Of a stretch of DNA of 64,000 nt, positions 44,912 to 56,100 are shown piece after piece. A model generated the notes under the pieces. That model was not told the DNA's origin. It searched no databases and was given only the letters and a program-made list of their open reading frames with translations. Each line of letters opens with the position of its first letter. The stretch's first letter is position 1. Where the stretch lies: NCBI GenBank assembly GCA_951394405.1, contig OX596346.1:744001-808000 (forward strand), in the 5' to 3' direction. The translations under genes and the position numbers were made by a program. The DNA is from Coprinellus micaceus. Its lineage: Eukaryota > Basidiomycota > Agaricomycetes > Agaricales > Psathyrellaceae.

Positions 44912-46185
44912 ATGCCTTACCAACACATCCTCCTCGACACTTGGTCTACGGATCGTGCGACACTCCTCGACGACACCTTCCTCTTCGCCGAGATCATCCA
45001 CGGCCACCTCATCCACCATCTCAGCACCCCGGCGGTGTACTTGACTTGGGATGAGTCCTCCCCCCGTCGTATACAGAACCTTCTGTTACGGGTCGCCATC
45101 AACCACCCACTCGTGAAGCCCTCGTGCGCCTTCCGAGCCATGCTCGTCGTCCTCTCCATCAAGGAGACCTTCACGGGCGGCATCGCCTATGGCATCGACG
45201 CCGAGATCCTCTGGCACATGGCCTTCAAGTCCCTCGCGGCGCGCCACGATCCTACCTTCACGGACGCCGTCTTCACGGCCTTCACATCTTCCTATTTTGC
45301 GAGTTCGAAGATGGCCGCTTGCCCTAACTACGTCGAGGCCTACGTCCTCAAGTCATTGACCGACGAGCAGAAACCCAAGTTTGATGCGAAGATCGCCGAG
45401 ATGCAGCGCTACTTCATCGCGCCATGGTTTCCAGGGGTGGATGCAGAGGTCCTGCAGCTCTTTGCGACCACCGTCGAGTGTCCTGCGATGCCATCGCACA
45501 CACTCCTCAGGCCCAAGGTCCCCACCAGGGCTGAGCAGACGCTCGTTTTCCCCGACCCTCGTCGTCAGTATCATTTCCCCTAGCTTTGTCTCAGTCCCCC
45601 TTTTCGTGTCTGAGACTAAATGTGTTCGGTCGTGGTTCCTTCAGGGAAGCTTCCCTTGGCGTCCATCGTAGAGGAGCCAGAGCCTGCTACTCCCTCCCTC
45701 GAGGATGAGGAGCACGAGCACGATGCCGAAAGCATAGACTTTGAGCAAACGGGCCTCGGTCAGCCCAAGCCGTTCGAGATGGAACTATCGTCTACCGACT
45801 CGACCGGGGACGAGTCTTTCGTGACCGCGTCAAGCTCACTGGCGTTGTCGTCACGCTCGTCGTCGTTGTCATCCATGACAATCGCGGTTCCAGGTACTTT
45901 GCTCCTTTTCATTCTTCTGCTTCCTTGGGTCGCTCATCGCATGCCGACCTTTTCTTTTCGCCGTGTAAAGACCCGGAGGTTAACTTCGAACCACCTAAAA
46001 CGGTCGAGGAGTACCTGGCGCAAGGCCATGGGCTCGTCGCCGTCATCTATCCCCATAGAACTCGCTCCGAGAGGATACAGGGCTTTGCTCGTCAGTTGTT
46101 CAGACCGTCGACTTGGACACTCACCGCAAAGTTCCAAAAGGCCAAGCGGTTCGAGGATTATGCCAAGGCCATCGGTCTCTCGTAG
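44912..46185 (+). CDS. Hypothetical protein, unknown family
   Basis: Three exons, 44912-45563, 45645-45893 and 45971-46185, with in-phase introns of 81 and 77 nt, join to 371 aa. The N-terminal about 215 residues look like a compact helical domain (HILLDTWSTDRATLLDD, LFAEIIHGHLIHHLS, IQNLLLRVAINHPLVKP, AMLVVLSIKETF, DAEILWHMAFKSLAARHD). A charged and Ser-rich linker follows (ASIVEEPEPATPSLEDEEHE, then a poly-Ser stretch), and a short C-terminal helical part ends KFQKAKRFEDYAKAIGLS. I do not recognise the family; nothing suggests an enzyme, a membrane segment or a signal peptide. The frame is open for about 186 codons upstream of the chosen ATG, so the start could be earlier, but that upstream part is low in protein character. 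Confidence 0.65.
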
Positions 46186-47488
46186 AACTGGGTTCTTTCG
46201 TACCGTCTTGTTCGCTGCACTTCTTCTCTCTAATCGTTATCTGTGCATCTTTCTTTATCAAATCTTTACTTAACAATAGCGAGCCATACGAACCTAGTTT
46301 CGGTGGGTAAGATGAGGATGCCGCGAATCGTCTCGGGCTAGCTTTCAACATGCGCCAAGGCCTCTCTTCGCTCGCTTTCGTTGAACTTGCAACGTGTGGA
46401 ACGTTGGGGCACCTGTTTGTTACGGTAAACCTACTGGGATAGCTCCTGGTCGACGTCACCTTCTCGAAGATTGTTGTTGTCGCCTGCCCCTACGCACGAA
46501 CGCCGCGAGGCCTATCGTTCTTCATGCTAATAAACACGATGCACATCATTGGAGATTGTTGGAAACCTGCAGTACATGCACGAGGGCACCGGGCTTCAAA
46601 GGTCGGGTACTTAGGTTTGACTTAGGTAGGAATAGTCGGGAAATGCCGATGGGGGGAACTGACGATGATGCATGTTCATTGTAGTGGGCCATGATTTCCG
46701 GATAGACACCACCACGACACTACAACGCACCAACTACATTGGCACCTTACTTCAAGGCGACATGGCCACGGAAGAAGACCGAATATGAACACATTCTCGG
46801 GCCCCGCACAAGCCACATGGATACGTTCAGTCTGCTGTAGATGTCATTCGAGCTGCTTGTCAACAGAACGATACGTCTTTAGGTGGCCCAGGTCGAGGTT
46901 GGTGGCATTGGAAGGCTCGAGGCATTCTGTTGCACTGCCCAAGAATCACCCGAAGAATACTCAGCTTTCGCAGAGCCACACGGGTTGTGTGATAACCAAA
47001 CGTGCGCATTGTCCTCTCCTGTCTCGCTTCCTTCCAACGGTATTAATCCCGCGTACATCCCTGCAGGTCCTCCGCGGGTGCTCCCGTGCTCAGCCAGGCA
47101 TTGGAGATAGGATGACGTATGTTCCGACCCCCAAGGAACCAAGATGTGCGCCTCGTATCATTGACAGACTGAGGTTTCCTGGATTGACGGCGACCCTTTC
47201 GAACGGGCGTCAAACCGAGTGCCGATACATGAGGGTCAGTCACGATATCACCTCGTGTTGCGTGCATGGTGCTTACCTATCTTGAACAAACGTCGAAGAA
47301 CCTTGGAAGAACCTTCCAAGTTTCAACAAGGCCCATTATTCCTCTTTCGTACTCGCCGGCGACAATTGGCTGTGCACGCCGTTCTATATCAACGCGTTGT
47401 ATCACAACGCGACTCTATCTCCCCAACCGCTCTCTTCCTTCCTTCCCTCGAGTCTTCGCAGTTTCCAACCCGAGTATCCCACATCGAC
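46186..47488. other. Intergenic, no supported gene
   Basis: 1.3 kb; the 3' part is the presumed promoter of the four-helix-bundle gene, with pyrimidine-rich stretches just before the ATG. No block equal to the upstream elements at 1280 or 12274 was seen. Confidence 0.35.
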
Positions 47489-48947
47489 ATGGGCGACTTC
47501 AAATGCACTTGTTCCAATCCACATTGCGATCTAGAGGAGAAGCTCCGTACGAAGGCCGATATCCTGGGAGTCAGCATGGCGACTGCCGCATTCTTCCTGA
47601 ACACACTCAAGAACACGGCGGCTCTCAGCCCCATCGCAGGGTTGAAGGAAATATCTGGTGGACTTTTGGTTATAGTCAGTGCTCTTCAAGTAGGTATTCT
47701 CCGATATCCTCCTTCCGTCTTTCACCCTCGTCGTCTCCGATTGTGCCACTGACGACCCCGAGCGCAGGACAAGGCCGAAGTCAAAGGAGGGTTCAACCAT
47801 ATCGTTGCCGATTGCTTGAGGGTGACGTGCATTGTTTGCGTCCATGCGAAGCGCCGGCAGAACGACCTAACCCCGGTGATTAAGAGAGCCATCGGGCAGC
47901 TGCAACAGTAGGTCCAATCCAGTGCTAGACGCTATGTGGTCCTTGACACCCTCCCCTCCTCAGTGACCTGGAAGGAATTAAGCAATACGCCGAGAAAATG
48001 AACAAACGTGGATGGGGCACCCGGTTTCTCATGGGCTCAACGGATAAAGCTGGGGTTAACGAATGGCGGCAGCGATTGACCACATCTTGGGGAATATTTA
48101 CGGTGAGTGCACTCTCGTCTACATACCGTTGGCATGATCGTGCTGACATGGTTTCTGTTGGGAAGACGGAACTCATGATGGATACGAACTACAGAGTGAC
48201 AAAAACTGCCAAGGGCAAAAAATCCCTGGATCCAGCTGAGCTTGCAAGGCAGATCGTCGAAGAAATGGTCGCAAAGCAGGAAAGCCAAATCAGCCACGAC
48301 ACCACCGAGTTCCCTGCACCACCATACAACCCCCCTCCCCAGCAGCCGAATGGTCACAGTTCTGAGCCACAGTGGAACGAGAGGGATGGGGGCGATTATC
48401 AGTACCCGCACGCGAACGAGTTCTCAAACGGCAACTCCTACTCGCCACAGGGCTACGACGACCCGCAAAGCTACGACGACGACCAGAGTGTGACTCCTCA
48501 AAGCTATACCCCGCGACAACAACACCCACAGGTCGATAGGAACCCTTTCCGAAGTCAAACCGCTCAGCCAAAGCTTCCCAACCGCCGGCCCCCAGCGCCA
48601 CCACCACACGTCCACTCAGACCCAGTGTCCCCCTACGAACCATCGGAATATTATACTCCAGATCCCTATGGTTATCCAAATTGTGAGTAATAGGTCCAAC
48701 GTTCTCTGCAACGACGACGCTGATCGACCTGGCGCTTAGATGGCCCGGGGTATGGATATCACCATCCACCACCACCGCACAGGTACTACACCATGCCACC
48801 TCCTGGTCCGCCCTCGGTGAACAACGTTGGGTCTGTTACGAACGCCAATTTCGGAACGAATTACGGTGAGGGTTCATTGCCTCCATCCCTTACTACCTTC
48901 GACTAACACGGTATTCTTCAGGGCATATCAACCAGACATCGTATTGA
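47489..48947 (+). CDS. Stand-alone MLKL-like four-helix-bundle protein with disordered tail (copy 3)
   Basis: Six exons (47489-47689, 47768-47907, 47964-48102, 48166-48682, 48740-48865, 48922-48947) join to 383 codons, 382 aa. The ATG at 47489 gives MGDFKCTCSNPHC, a cysteine cluster like that of copy 1. The helical domain runs to about residue 160: ADILGVSMATAAFFLNTL, SPIAGLKEISGGLLVIVSAL, YAEKMNKRGWGTRFLMGSTD, WRQRLTTSWGIFT. Its pattern (charged helix, then RFL, a TD loop and a Trp-containing helix) matches the MLKL N-terminal bundle and brace, a membrane-disrupting domain in animals with relatives in fungi. Residues about 190-382 are Pro/Gln/Tyr/Asn-rich and end NANFGTNYGHINQTSY, whose first half is shared with fusion copy 2. 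No NTPase part is attached. It may act as executor for an NLR elsewhere; that is inference. Exons 1-3 (201, 140, 139 nt) equal those of copy 2. Confidence 0.78.
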
Positions 48948-49727
48948 TGAGGGGTGGTCTCCAGTGCGGTCTGTGCCTTCACGCACGAAGGGCCATTACA
49001 GTACTTCTTCCAACGTTTTCTGGTGCTTAAGCTGTGCTCCTTTGCTGCGCCACCCCCGCTCTCGTCTAACCAACTATTCCCCACTTTTATCTATCACTAA
49101 GGCTGTAAATAACGACCGTGTCATGACCTCATAACGCACTCCATATAGCATACCCTTCACATTCACTCCATACACATCGGAACAATCTTCACCCACCGCA
49201 CACATACTGCATGTATCTATCGAAACGATGATCGCCAGCTAGAATCCACGTTCCTGCTGTGAGGCCAAGACCCTCAGATTCTGTTCGGTTGACAGCCACG
49301 CTACCTGCAACTTCATGTCGGAGAAGTCCAAGGTCCGGTTCGTGCATCCCTTCCATTCGCGATCAGGAATCGATAGGAAGACTGGTTTGGGCGCTTAATT
49401 GCCTTTTGAGACTTGTAAGGCTGCTCGAGCGGCCAATGTCTCCTCATTTAGGATCTACCGTTGTTCCAGATGGTAGATACTTAACAGTCTTGCACTGTGA
49501 GTGTGGGCGGGAGAAGTCTTCTTGGGACCCACAACACCACACAAAACGGCGATCAGCGTTTGGCGGGTTCAGGCGCTGCGCAAATCACGACCTCCTCCGC
49601 CTTCAGCACATCTGACGTCCCCCAAGTTGTCCTCATAACACCGACCGGGTGGATGGATGGATAAATGAAATCTTTTAAGCAAATTACTCTACTCCAAAAA
49701 CCAACAACGAAAAGGTACACGAAAACT
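48948..49727. other. Intergenic, convergent 3' ends
   Basis: Between the 3' ends of the four-helix-bundle gene and NDUFS1. No feature recognised. Confidence 0.4.
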
Positions 49728-52394
49728 CTACGCAAACGAAGCCTGCTCAGCCTTCCCCGCATCCCCATAACTCTCCCCAATCACAAACGCCTTCGTGCAC
49801 TGCGCCATCGTCACCGACGCGCGGGATATCGGATCGGTCTGGTAAAAGTTGCTAATGGGTTTCCTTATAGGGGCTCCAGAGATCTTGGATCCCTGTGTTG
49901 ACGATGCGACCTGCTTGAGGCCGGCGAGGACGAGGGAGGGGGAGACGGACTCGACTACGTCGTACCGGACGAGGGTGGGTGAGATCTCCCACATTCGGTC
50001 GCGCAGTTCGAGGATGTCGTCGTATGGTAGAGGGGAGCCAACAATTTCGGAGAGAGCACTGTAAGAGACGATGCATATGAGCAAGGGGCACAAGACTTGA
50101 TGAAGACGACAGTGGGTACTCACCGAACGATCTTCCAATCATCACGAGCAGCACCAGGCGGGCTGACAGCTGCGCGCCCAAGCTGCGTCCGTCCCTCCGT
50201 ATTCACCCAAGTGGAGCCCTTCTCGGTATATGCGGAACCGGGGAGGATGACATCGGCGAGCTGGGCACCAACGTCACCGTGGTGGCCCTGGTACACGACG
50301 AAGGCGTCCTGGGGGATGGACTTAGGGTCGACTTCGTCGGCGTTGAGGAGGTAGATAAATTTGGGTTGCGTGGCGGTGGCGTTCTTGGAGGGGGTGAATC
50401 CGATATCATAGGCCGCAGTTCGGGAGGCGACCTGCGGGCGACAGTTAGATTATTGAAACCGGACTTTAATGAATGAAGGCCTACCCGTTGCAGAACGCTA
50501 AAGCCGTTCCATTCAGGGGTGACGAGCTTATCCTTGTTGACTTCGACAAACTTGGCGAGCTCGTTATAGATAGCTGCGCTATCAGGGTGTTCGTTCAAAG
50601 CACTACCAACAATAATCAAAGGCTTCTTCGCTTTCTTGAACTTCTCCGAGAACACGCTCTTGCCAGTGATAAAGCTGGTCAGGGCCTTGGCGTCGGTGCC
50701 AACATGCTCGTACCCATAGGTGGTCTCTACCTTCTCGCCAATGAGACCGATCTCAAGGCCGGTGTGGAGCCAGCTCTTGCGGATGCGAGAGTTGAGGACG
50801 GCTGCTTCGTGACGGGGGTTGGTGCCGACGAGGAGGATGGCGTCGGCTTCTTCGATGCGAGGGATGGTGGTGTTGAAGATGTAGTTGGAGCGCACGTCGA
50901 CTCCGTGTGCGGGGGTGGTGTTGCCGTTAACCTGGTCGAGGGTGAGGTTGTCAGAGCCGAGACGGTTGACGAGGTCCTTGAGGGCGACAAGGGACTCGGT
51001 ATCCGCGAGATGTCCAGCGACAGCCTGGATTTCGTCACCCTTGGCGCCGGTAGCGGCCAAACCATCAGAGATGGCGGCGAGCGCGTCTTCCCAAGATGCA
51101 GCGACGAAACGGTCACCCTCTTTGACCAGAGGGTTGGTAAGTCGTTGGAACTTGAGACCGTCATAAGCGTATCGGGTCTTGTCGCTAATCCACTCCTCGT
51201 TGACGTTGTCGTTCGTTTTGGGTTGAACGCGCATGACTTGGACGCCACGGGTGTCGATTCGAATGTTGGAGCCGACAGCATCGAGAACGTCGATAGACTC
51301 CGTGTTCTTCAACTCCCAAGGACGAGCATGGTAGGCGTAGGGTTTGCTGGTGAGTGCACCGACAGGGCAGAGATCGACGATGTTTCCAGACAATTCTGAA
51401 TCCATGGTCTTTTCAATGTAGGTACCGATCTGCATGTCGTTACCACGACCGGTGGTTCCGAACTCCTCAACACCAGCAACCTCGTTCGCAAACCGCACGC
51501 AACGCGTGCACTGAATACACCGGTTCATGGAGGTCTTCACGAGGGGACCCAAATCCTTGTTCTCGGTTGCTCGCTTGCCCGTAATTTCGTGGAAACGCGT
51601 CCGGTCGGAACCGTAGCGCATGGACTGGTCCTGGAGGTCACATTCTCCTCCTTGGTCGCAGACGGGGCAGTCAAGGGGGTGGTTTGCGAGCAGGAATTCC
51701 ATGACGCCTTCGCGGGCTTCGTGGACTAGTGGTGAATTTGTCCAGACCTTGGCACCAGGCATAGCGGGCATGGCACTGGGAGGAAAAAATGAGGGTAGGG
51801 TGAGGGTCACTTTGGAATACGACGTACCATGACGCCACCGGCTTGGGCGACCGTTCGACTTCAACCAAGCACATACTGTTCGTTCCTTAGCACGACGAAA
51901 CCTTTATTAATGAAGTGTGATACTCACCGGCAGTTGCCAGCAATAGCCAGTCTACGACGTTCCACCAATATCAACCTCTGCTACCACTGAAATTTCAACC
52001 CGGCGTACCTATCATGGTAGCAGAATCTAAAAGTGAAGGTGAGACGAGCATTCTGAGGATATGCATATTGCTACGAACCTTGGAATTGTAGCTCCTGCAG
52101 CCTCGCAAGCCTGAATCAACGCAGTTCCTGCAATCCCTTCAGTCGCTGAACCTAACCCGAACCATTGCTCGCCAACGCACCCTGGGGAACCGTCACCTCC
52201 TTGCCGTCGATAGTCAATGTAACGTCAGCACTCCGTGACGATGTCGATGCGAACGTTCTCCGGACTATAAAACCGAGACCTCAGTATACGCTGGCAATAC
52301 ATCACTTCCGCTACACACCAGCACGGGTAGATGCAACCTTTCCGAGTCGCCCCGCCGCTGTTGGACGCGACACCGAGGAGACCAGCCGCAGCAT
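49728..52394 (-). CDS. NDUFS1: NADH-ubiquinone oxidoreductase 75/78 kDa subunit (complex I, mitochondrial)
   Basis: Nine exons (52394-52319, 52264-52181, 52127-52079, 52026-52009, 51951-51928, 51875-51828, 51775-50485, 50431-50124, 50058-49728) join to exactly 743 codons, 742 aa, the usual size. The N-terminus is a mitochondrial targeting peptide (MLRLVSSVSRPTAAGRLGK) with a likely processing site at VRRTFAS. Iron-sulfur ligands follow: FCYHDRLAIAGNCRMC, HPLDCPVCDQGGECDLQDQ (a His-Cys ligand set), MNRCIQCTRCVRF and NIVDLCPVGALTSKP, for one 2Fe-2S and two 4Fe-4S clusters. The rest is the molybdopterin-oxidoreductase-like fold without cofactor (IRIDTRGVQVMRV, WISDKTRYAYDGL). It is the largest subunit of the matrix arm and carries electrons from NADH toward ubiquinone. 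The gene is complete; exons of 18 and 24 nt are unusually small. It is divergent to the ABC transporter. Confidence 0.97.
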
Positions 52395-53105
52395 TCTGAA
52401 TTAGGGGAAGGTAGTAGAGGGGATGCCAAGGAGTTGGGCCCGACGCCCGCAGACAGTGACGACGGAAAATACGTGAGCTGGTCGCTGTTCGAGACGGTGA
52501 CCAACCACGAACCCCCAATTTCACTTTCCCACAGTTTTCGGGCGGAGCTCAATATCCAGCGGCCCGGCATTGCCATATTTGGTAACCCCGACAGTCTTCA
52601 GCCAATCAGAGGCCTCAGGAATCAAACCGCTGCTCGAGGTCGCGCACGACGACGACGAGCATCTCGCCATCGACCATGGTCACCTCGAGGGTTCATACGA
52701 ACCCCTGGAATCGGGACAAGGTGCTGTCTCTCGAATTTACTCGTGTCCTTCACGCCACCCACGTCTTGGAGGCGCTCTCGCAGGGGGATGAGGCTGAAGG
52801 TATAGCCCCCACAGTTCGTCGAATGCTCCCACTCCAGCTCTGAAATATAGAGCTCGGTGCGCCCACACCCTGGATGAAGGAGGACAGAGCAGTCTTGGAG
52901 AGGAGGTGCTCATCCCGACTGATACTATCCATGACCCTTCGAAAGCTCTTAGGCCCCACCTCGATGTCAGGTCCTACGTATAGGGACTCGTAGCAGCACT
53001 CTCCTTTCCAACCAGGACCAATCCCAGGCTGGATTCGTTGACCGTCTTCGAGTGTCTCAAATGCGTCCCGTCTCATCCTGCTTCCCTCAACCTCAATCCC
53101 CGGAC
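52395..53105. other. Divergent promoter region between NDUFS1 and the ABC transporter
   Basis: 711 bp between opposite start codons. Plus-strand frames at 52434-52805 read briefly like protein (KYVSWSLFETVTNHEPPISL), but no domain or splice model was found. An upstream in-frame ATG at 53061 could give the transporter 15 more residues. Confidence 0.45.
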
Positions 53106-56100
53106 ATGGCCCCATCCAAGGATGAGGCCGACGTGACAGTAGTACCGAAGGGTGCTGCCCCGCTCTCTCCAACAGTGCATATATCCGACACACGGCCGGA
53201 TCTCTCCCATGCCCACACCGTGTCCGTCCAGTACTTCGACCCTTCAGGTGTGAGGAGGCTATCGCGGACGCTCAGTGGGATAGGGGAAGATGAACGAGAA
53301 AGAGAAGGGCAGCATGGATCCTCAGAGTCGTCCATCGATTCGCGGGAAGCTTTGACCGTAGGGGAGAACCTCGACTTTGAGCGATTCGTGCGGCTGCTTC
53401 TCAAAAAGTAAGTATCCCTCGTATTCCTTTTGTTCTCCTCGTTGACCTAATGGAACAGGCGCGACAAGAGCGATATCAAGGCCCGGCGACTGGGTGTCCT
53501 CTTCTCTGACCTGCGCGTTGAGGGGATGGGAGCATCTGCGAGCTTCCAGCCTACTCTCGGCTCGCTATTCAATCCAATGAACTTGGTGCATGCGGTGCAG
53601 ACGCTACGCCATCCACCTGTTCGTGACATCATCTCAGGATTCAACGGGGTGGTCAGGTCAGGGGAGATGCTCCGTAAGTATACTGTTCTTCAAGCGATGG
53701 GCGTTGAGACTGACAGAAACCAGTTGTCCTTGGTCGCCCTGGCTCAGGCTGCAGCACCTTCCTCAAGGTTCTCGCCAATCACCGGAGTGGGTATCACAAG
53801 GTCTTTGGGGAGGTCGTGTACGCGTCTCTCTCAGCGAGTGACATAAAGAAGCACTACCGAGGCGATGTGCAATATTGTCCAGAGGACGACGTCCACTTCC
53901 CAACCTTGACTGTGGACCAAACCGTCACTTTCGCAGCAAAGACGCGAACCCCGCAGACCCGTATCGAGGGCCACACTCGCTCCTATTTCGTTCGAACGGT
54001 CGCAGATATTTGGGAAACGGTTTTTGGTTTGAATCATGTCAAGGATACAGTTGTAGGAGATGCGTCCATTCGAGGTGTTAGTGGTGGCGAAAAAAAGCGT
54101 GTTTCGTGAGTGCCTCCATCCCGCTCCCTCGGCTACATTCTAACGGGGCGCCAGAATCAGCGAAACGCTCGCGACACGAAGTTTGATAACTTCCTGGGAT
54201 AAGTGAGCGATTATACATTTCCGCTAGGCACACATCCTGACCGAACCCGAGCTCGACCCGCGGGCTTGATTCAAGCACGGCCCTAGAATACGTCAGAGCA
54301 CTGCGCATAGCGACAGACCTCGTACACACCACAGCCATCGTCTCCATCTACCAAGCCGGCGAATCGCTCTACAACATCTTTGACAAGGTCTGCCTCATCT
54401 ACGAAGGGAGGATGGTATACTTCGGGCCTACGGACCACGCCCGGCAGTACTTCATCGACATGGGATACGTACCCGTGGATCGGCAGACGACTCCGGATTT
54501 CTTGGTCTCGGTTACCGATCCTAATGGGAGGCAGACCGTGGCGGAGCGGACCCGGGAGGGGGAGGGGGAAGGGACGGGAGTCATATCGATACCGAAGACG
54601 GCGTTGGAGTTTGAGCAGCATTATCGGACCTCGCAGGTGTGGAGGGAGAATATGCGGGATATGGACGAGTATCGAGCGTCGTATACGGATAAGCAGGAGA
54701 TTGCTGAGATGTATAAGGATAGTGCAAGGCAGGAGAAGGCTAGACATACTCGGCGGAAGGTACGTTGGTTTCCATGTTTCCAGTTCCTTGATTACGAGCC
54801 TGACGCTGCGTTCTCGTAGGACCCGTATGTGATATCGATTGCGATGCAAGTTCGCATTGTCATGCTACGCCGGGTGCAGATTATGAAGGGAAATATCACG
54901 CCTCAGGCTCTCCAGACACTGTAAGTAACCCTCAACCTTTGGCATCCTCGTAGGGTCTGACCACCCCCGACCACAGCACCTTCGTCCTCCAGGCCATCAT
55001 CATAGGCACGACTTTTATCAAACTCGGAGAGAACACGGACGCATATTTCTCGCGTGGTGGTGTTATTTTCTTGTGAGTCTAGGGAGTGCAATCATCGAGA
55101 AGAGCACGACTAATGCCATAACGACAGCGCCGTCTTCATCCCAACTCTCTTCACCATGAACGAAATCCCCGCCCTGTTTGCACAGAGACCAATTGTTCAT
55201 CGGCATTCTATGGCGGCGATGTACCATCCGTTCGTCGAAGCTCTGGCCCTCACACTGGTCGACATCCCTTTCACCTTCGTCACGACCGTCCTCTTTTCTG
55301 TCATCCTCTACTTCATTATCAAGCTGCAGCAATCTGCCGCCCAGTACTTGTGGGTGGACTCATCCCTTCGTCCCCTCGGTTTGAGCTTATCTAATCGCGT
55401 CCGTCCAGCACATTCTTCGTGTTCCTTTTCGTGGTTGGACTGTCTATGAAGGCATTCTTCCGCGGTTTGGCTGCTGCGTTCAGGTCGGAAGCGCCGGCTC
55501 AAGCTGTGGGAGGTATCATGCTTCTCGCGCTGGCGCTGTATACTGGATATCAGATTCCTATACCCTCGATGATAGGCGCCCTTCGCTGGATCTCGTACAT
55601 CAATGTCAGTGTTGCTCTTGGGGGAAGGCATGTCCTTGAGTCCGGCTTACTGACCTGTGGTTGCTTGCTTGTATACAGCCCATCCGATATGCGTTCGAAG
55701 CTTTGATGGTGAATGAGTTCCATACCCTCGATGGTACCTGCTCGAACCTGGTCCCTTCCGGGCCAGGATATGAGGGTATATCTTTGACAAACCAGGTCTG
55801 TCCTGTCGTCGGTGGAAGGGAAGGTGAGGATAGGGTAAACGGTAGCACTTACCTGCTGCTTTCCTATCGATATCAGTACCACCATCTTTGGAGGGTACGT
55901 TACGTGTATAACGCTTCTTAAGGCTAACCCTCACGATTTTCATCGGCTTTAGAACTTTGGCATCCTCTGCGCCTTCGGCATCGGGTTCTTCATCTGCCTC
56001 CTCGTCTTCACAGAATACAATACTGGAACGTCCTCCGAGAAAGCCGTCGTCCTATTCAAGCGCGGAACCAAGCCTGCTGTGCTGAAGGAAGCAGAAGCTG

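Noticed and set aside
50473..51399. Plus-strand open frame of 308 aa
   Set aside because: It is the mirror of the NDUFS1 coding exon.
54178..54182. Apparent premature stop (TGGGATAAG) in NBD1 of the ABC transporter
   Set aside because: The AA before gtgagc joins to C after the acceptor, restoring the conserved Trp-Asp-Asn followed by STRGLDSS.
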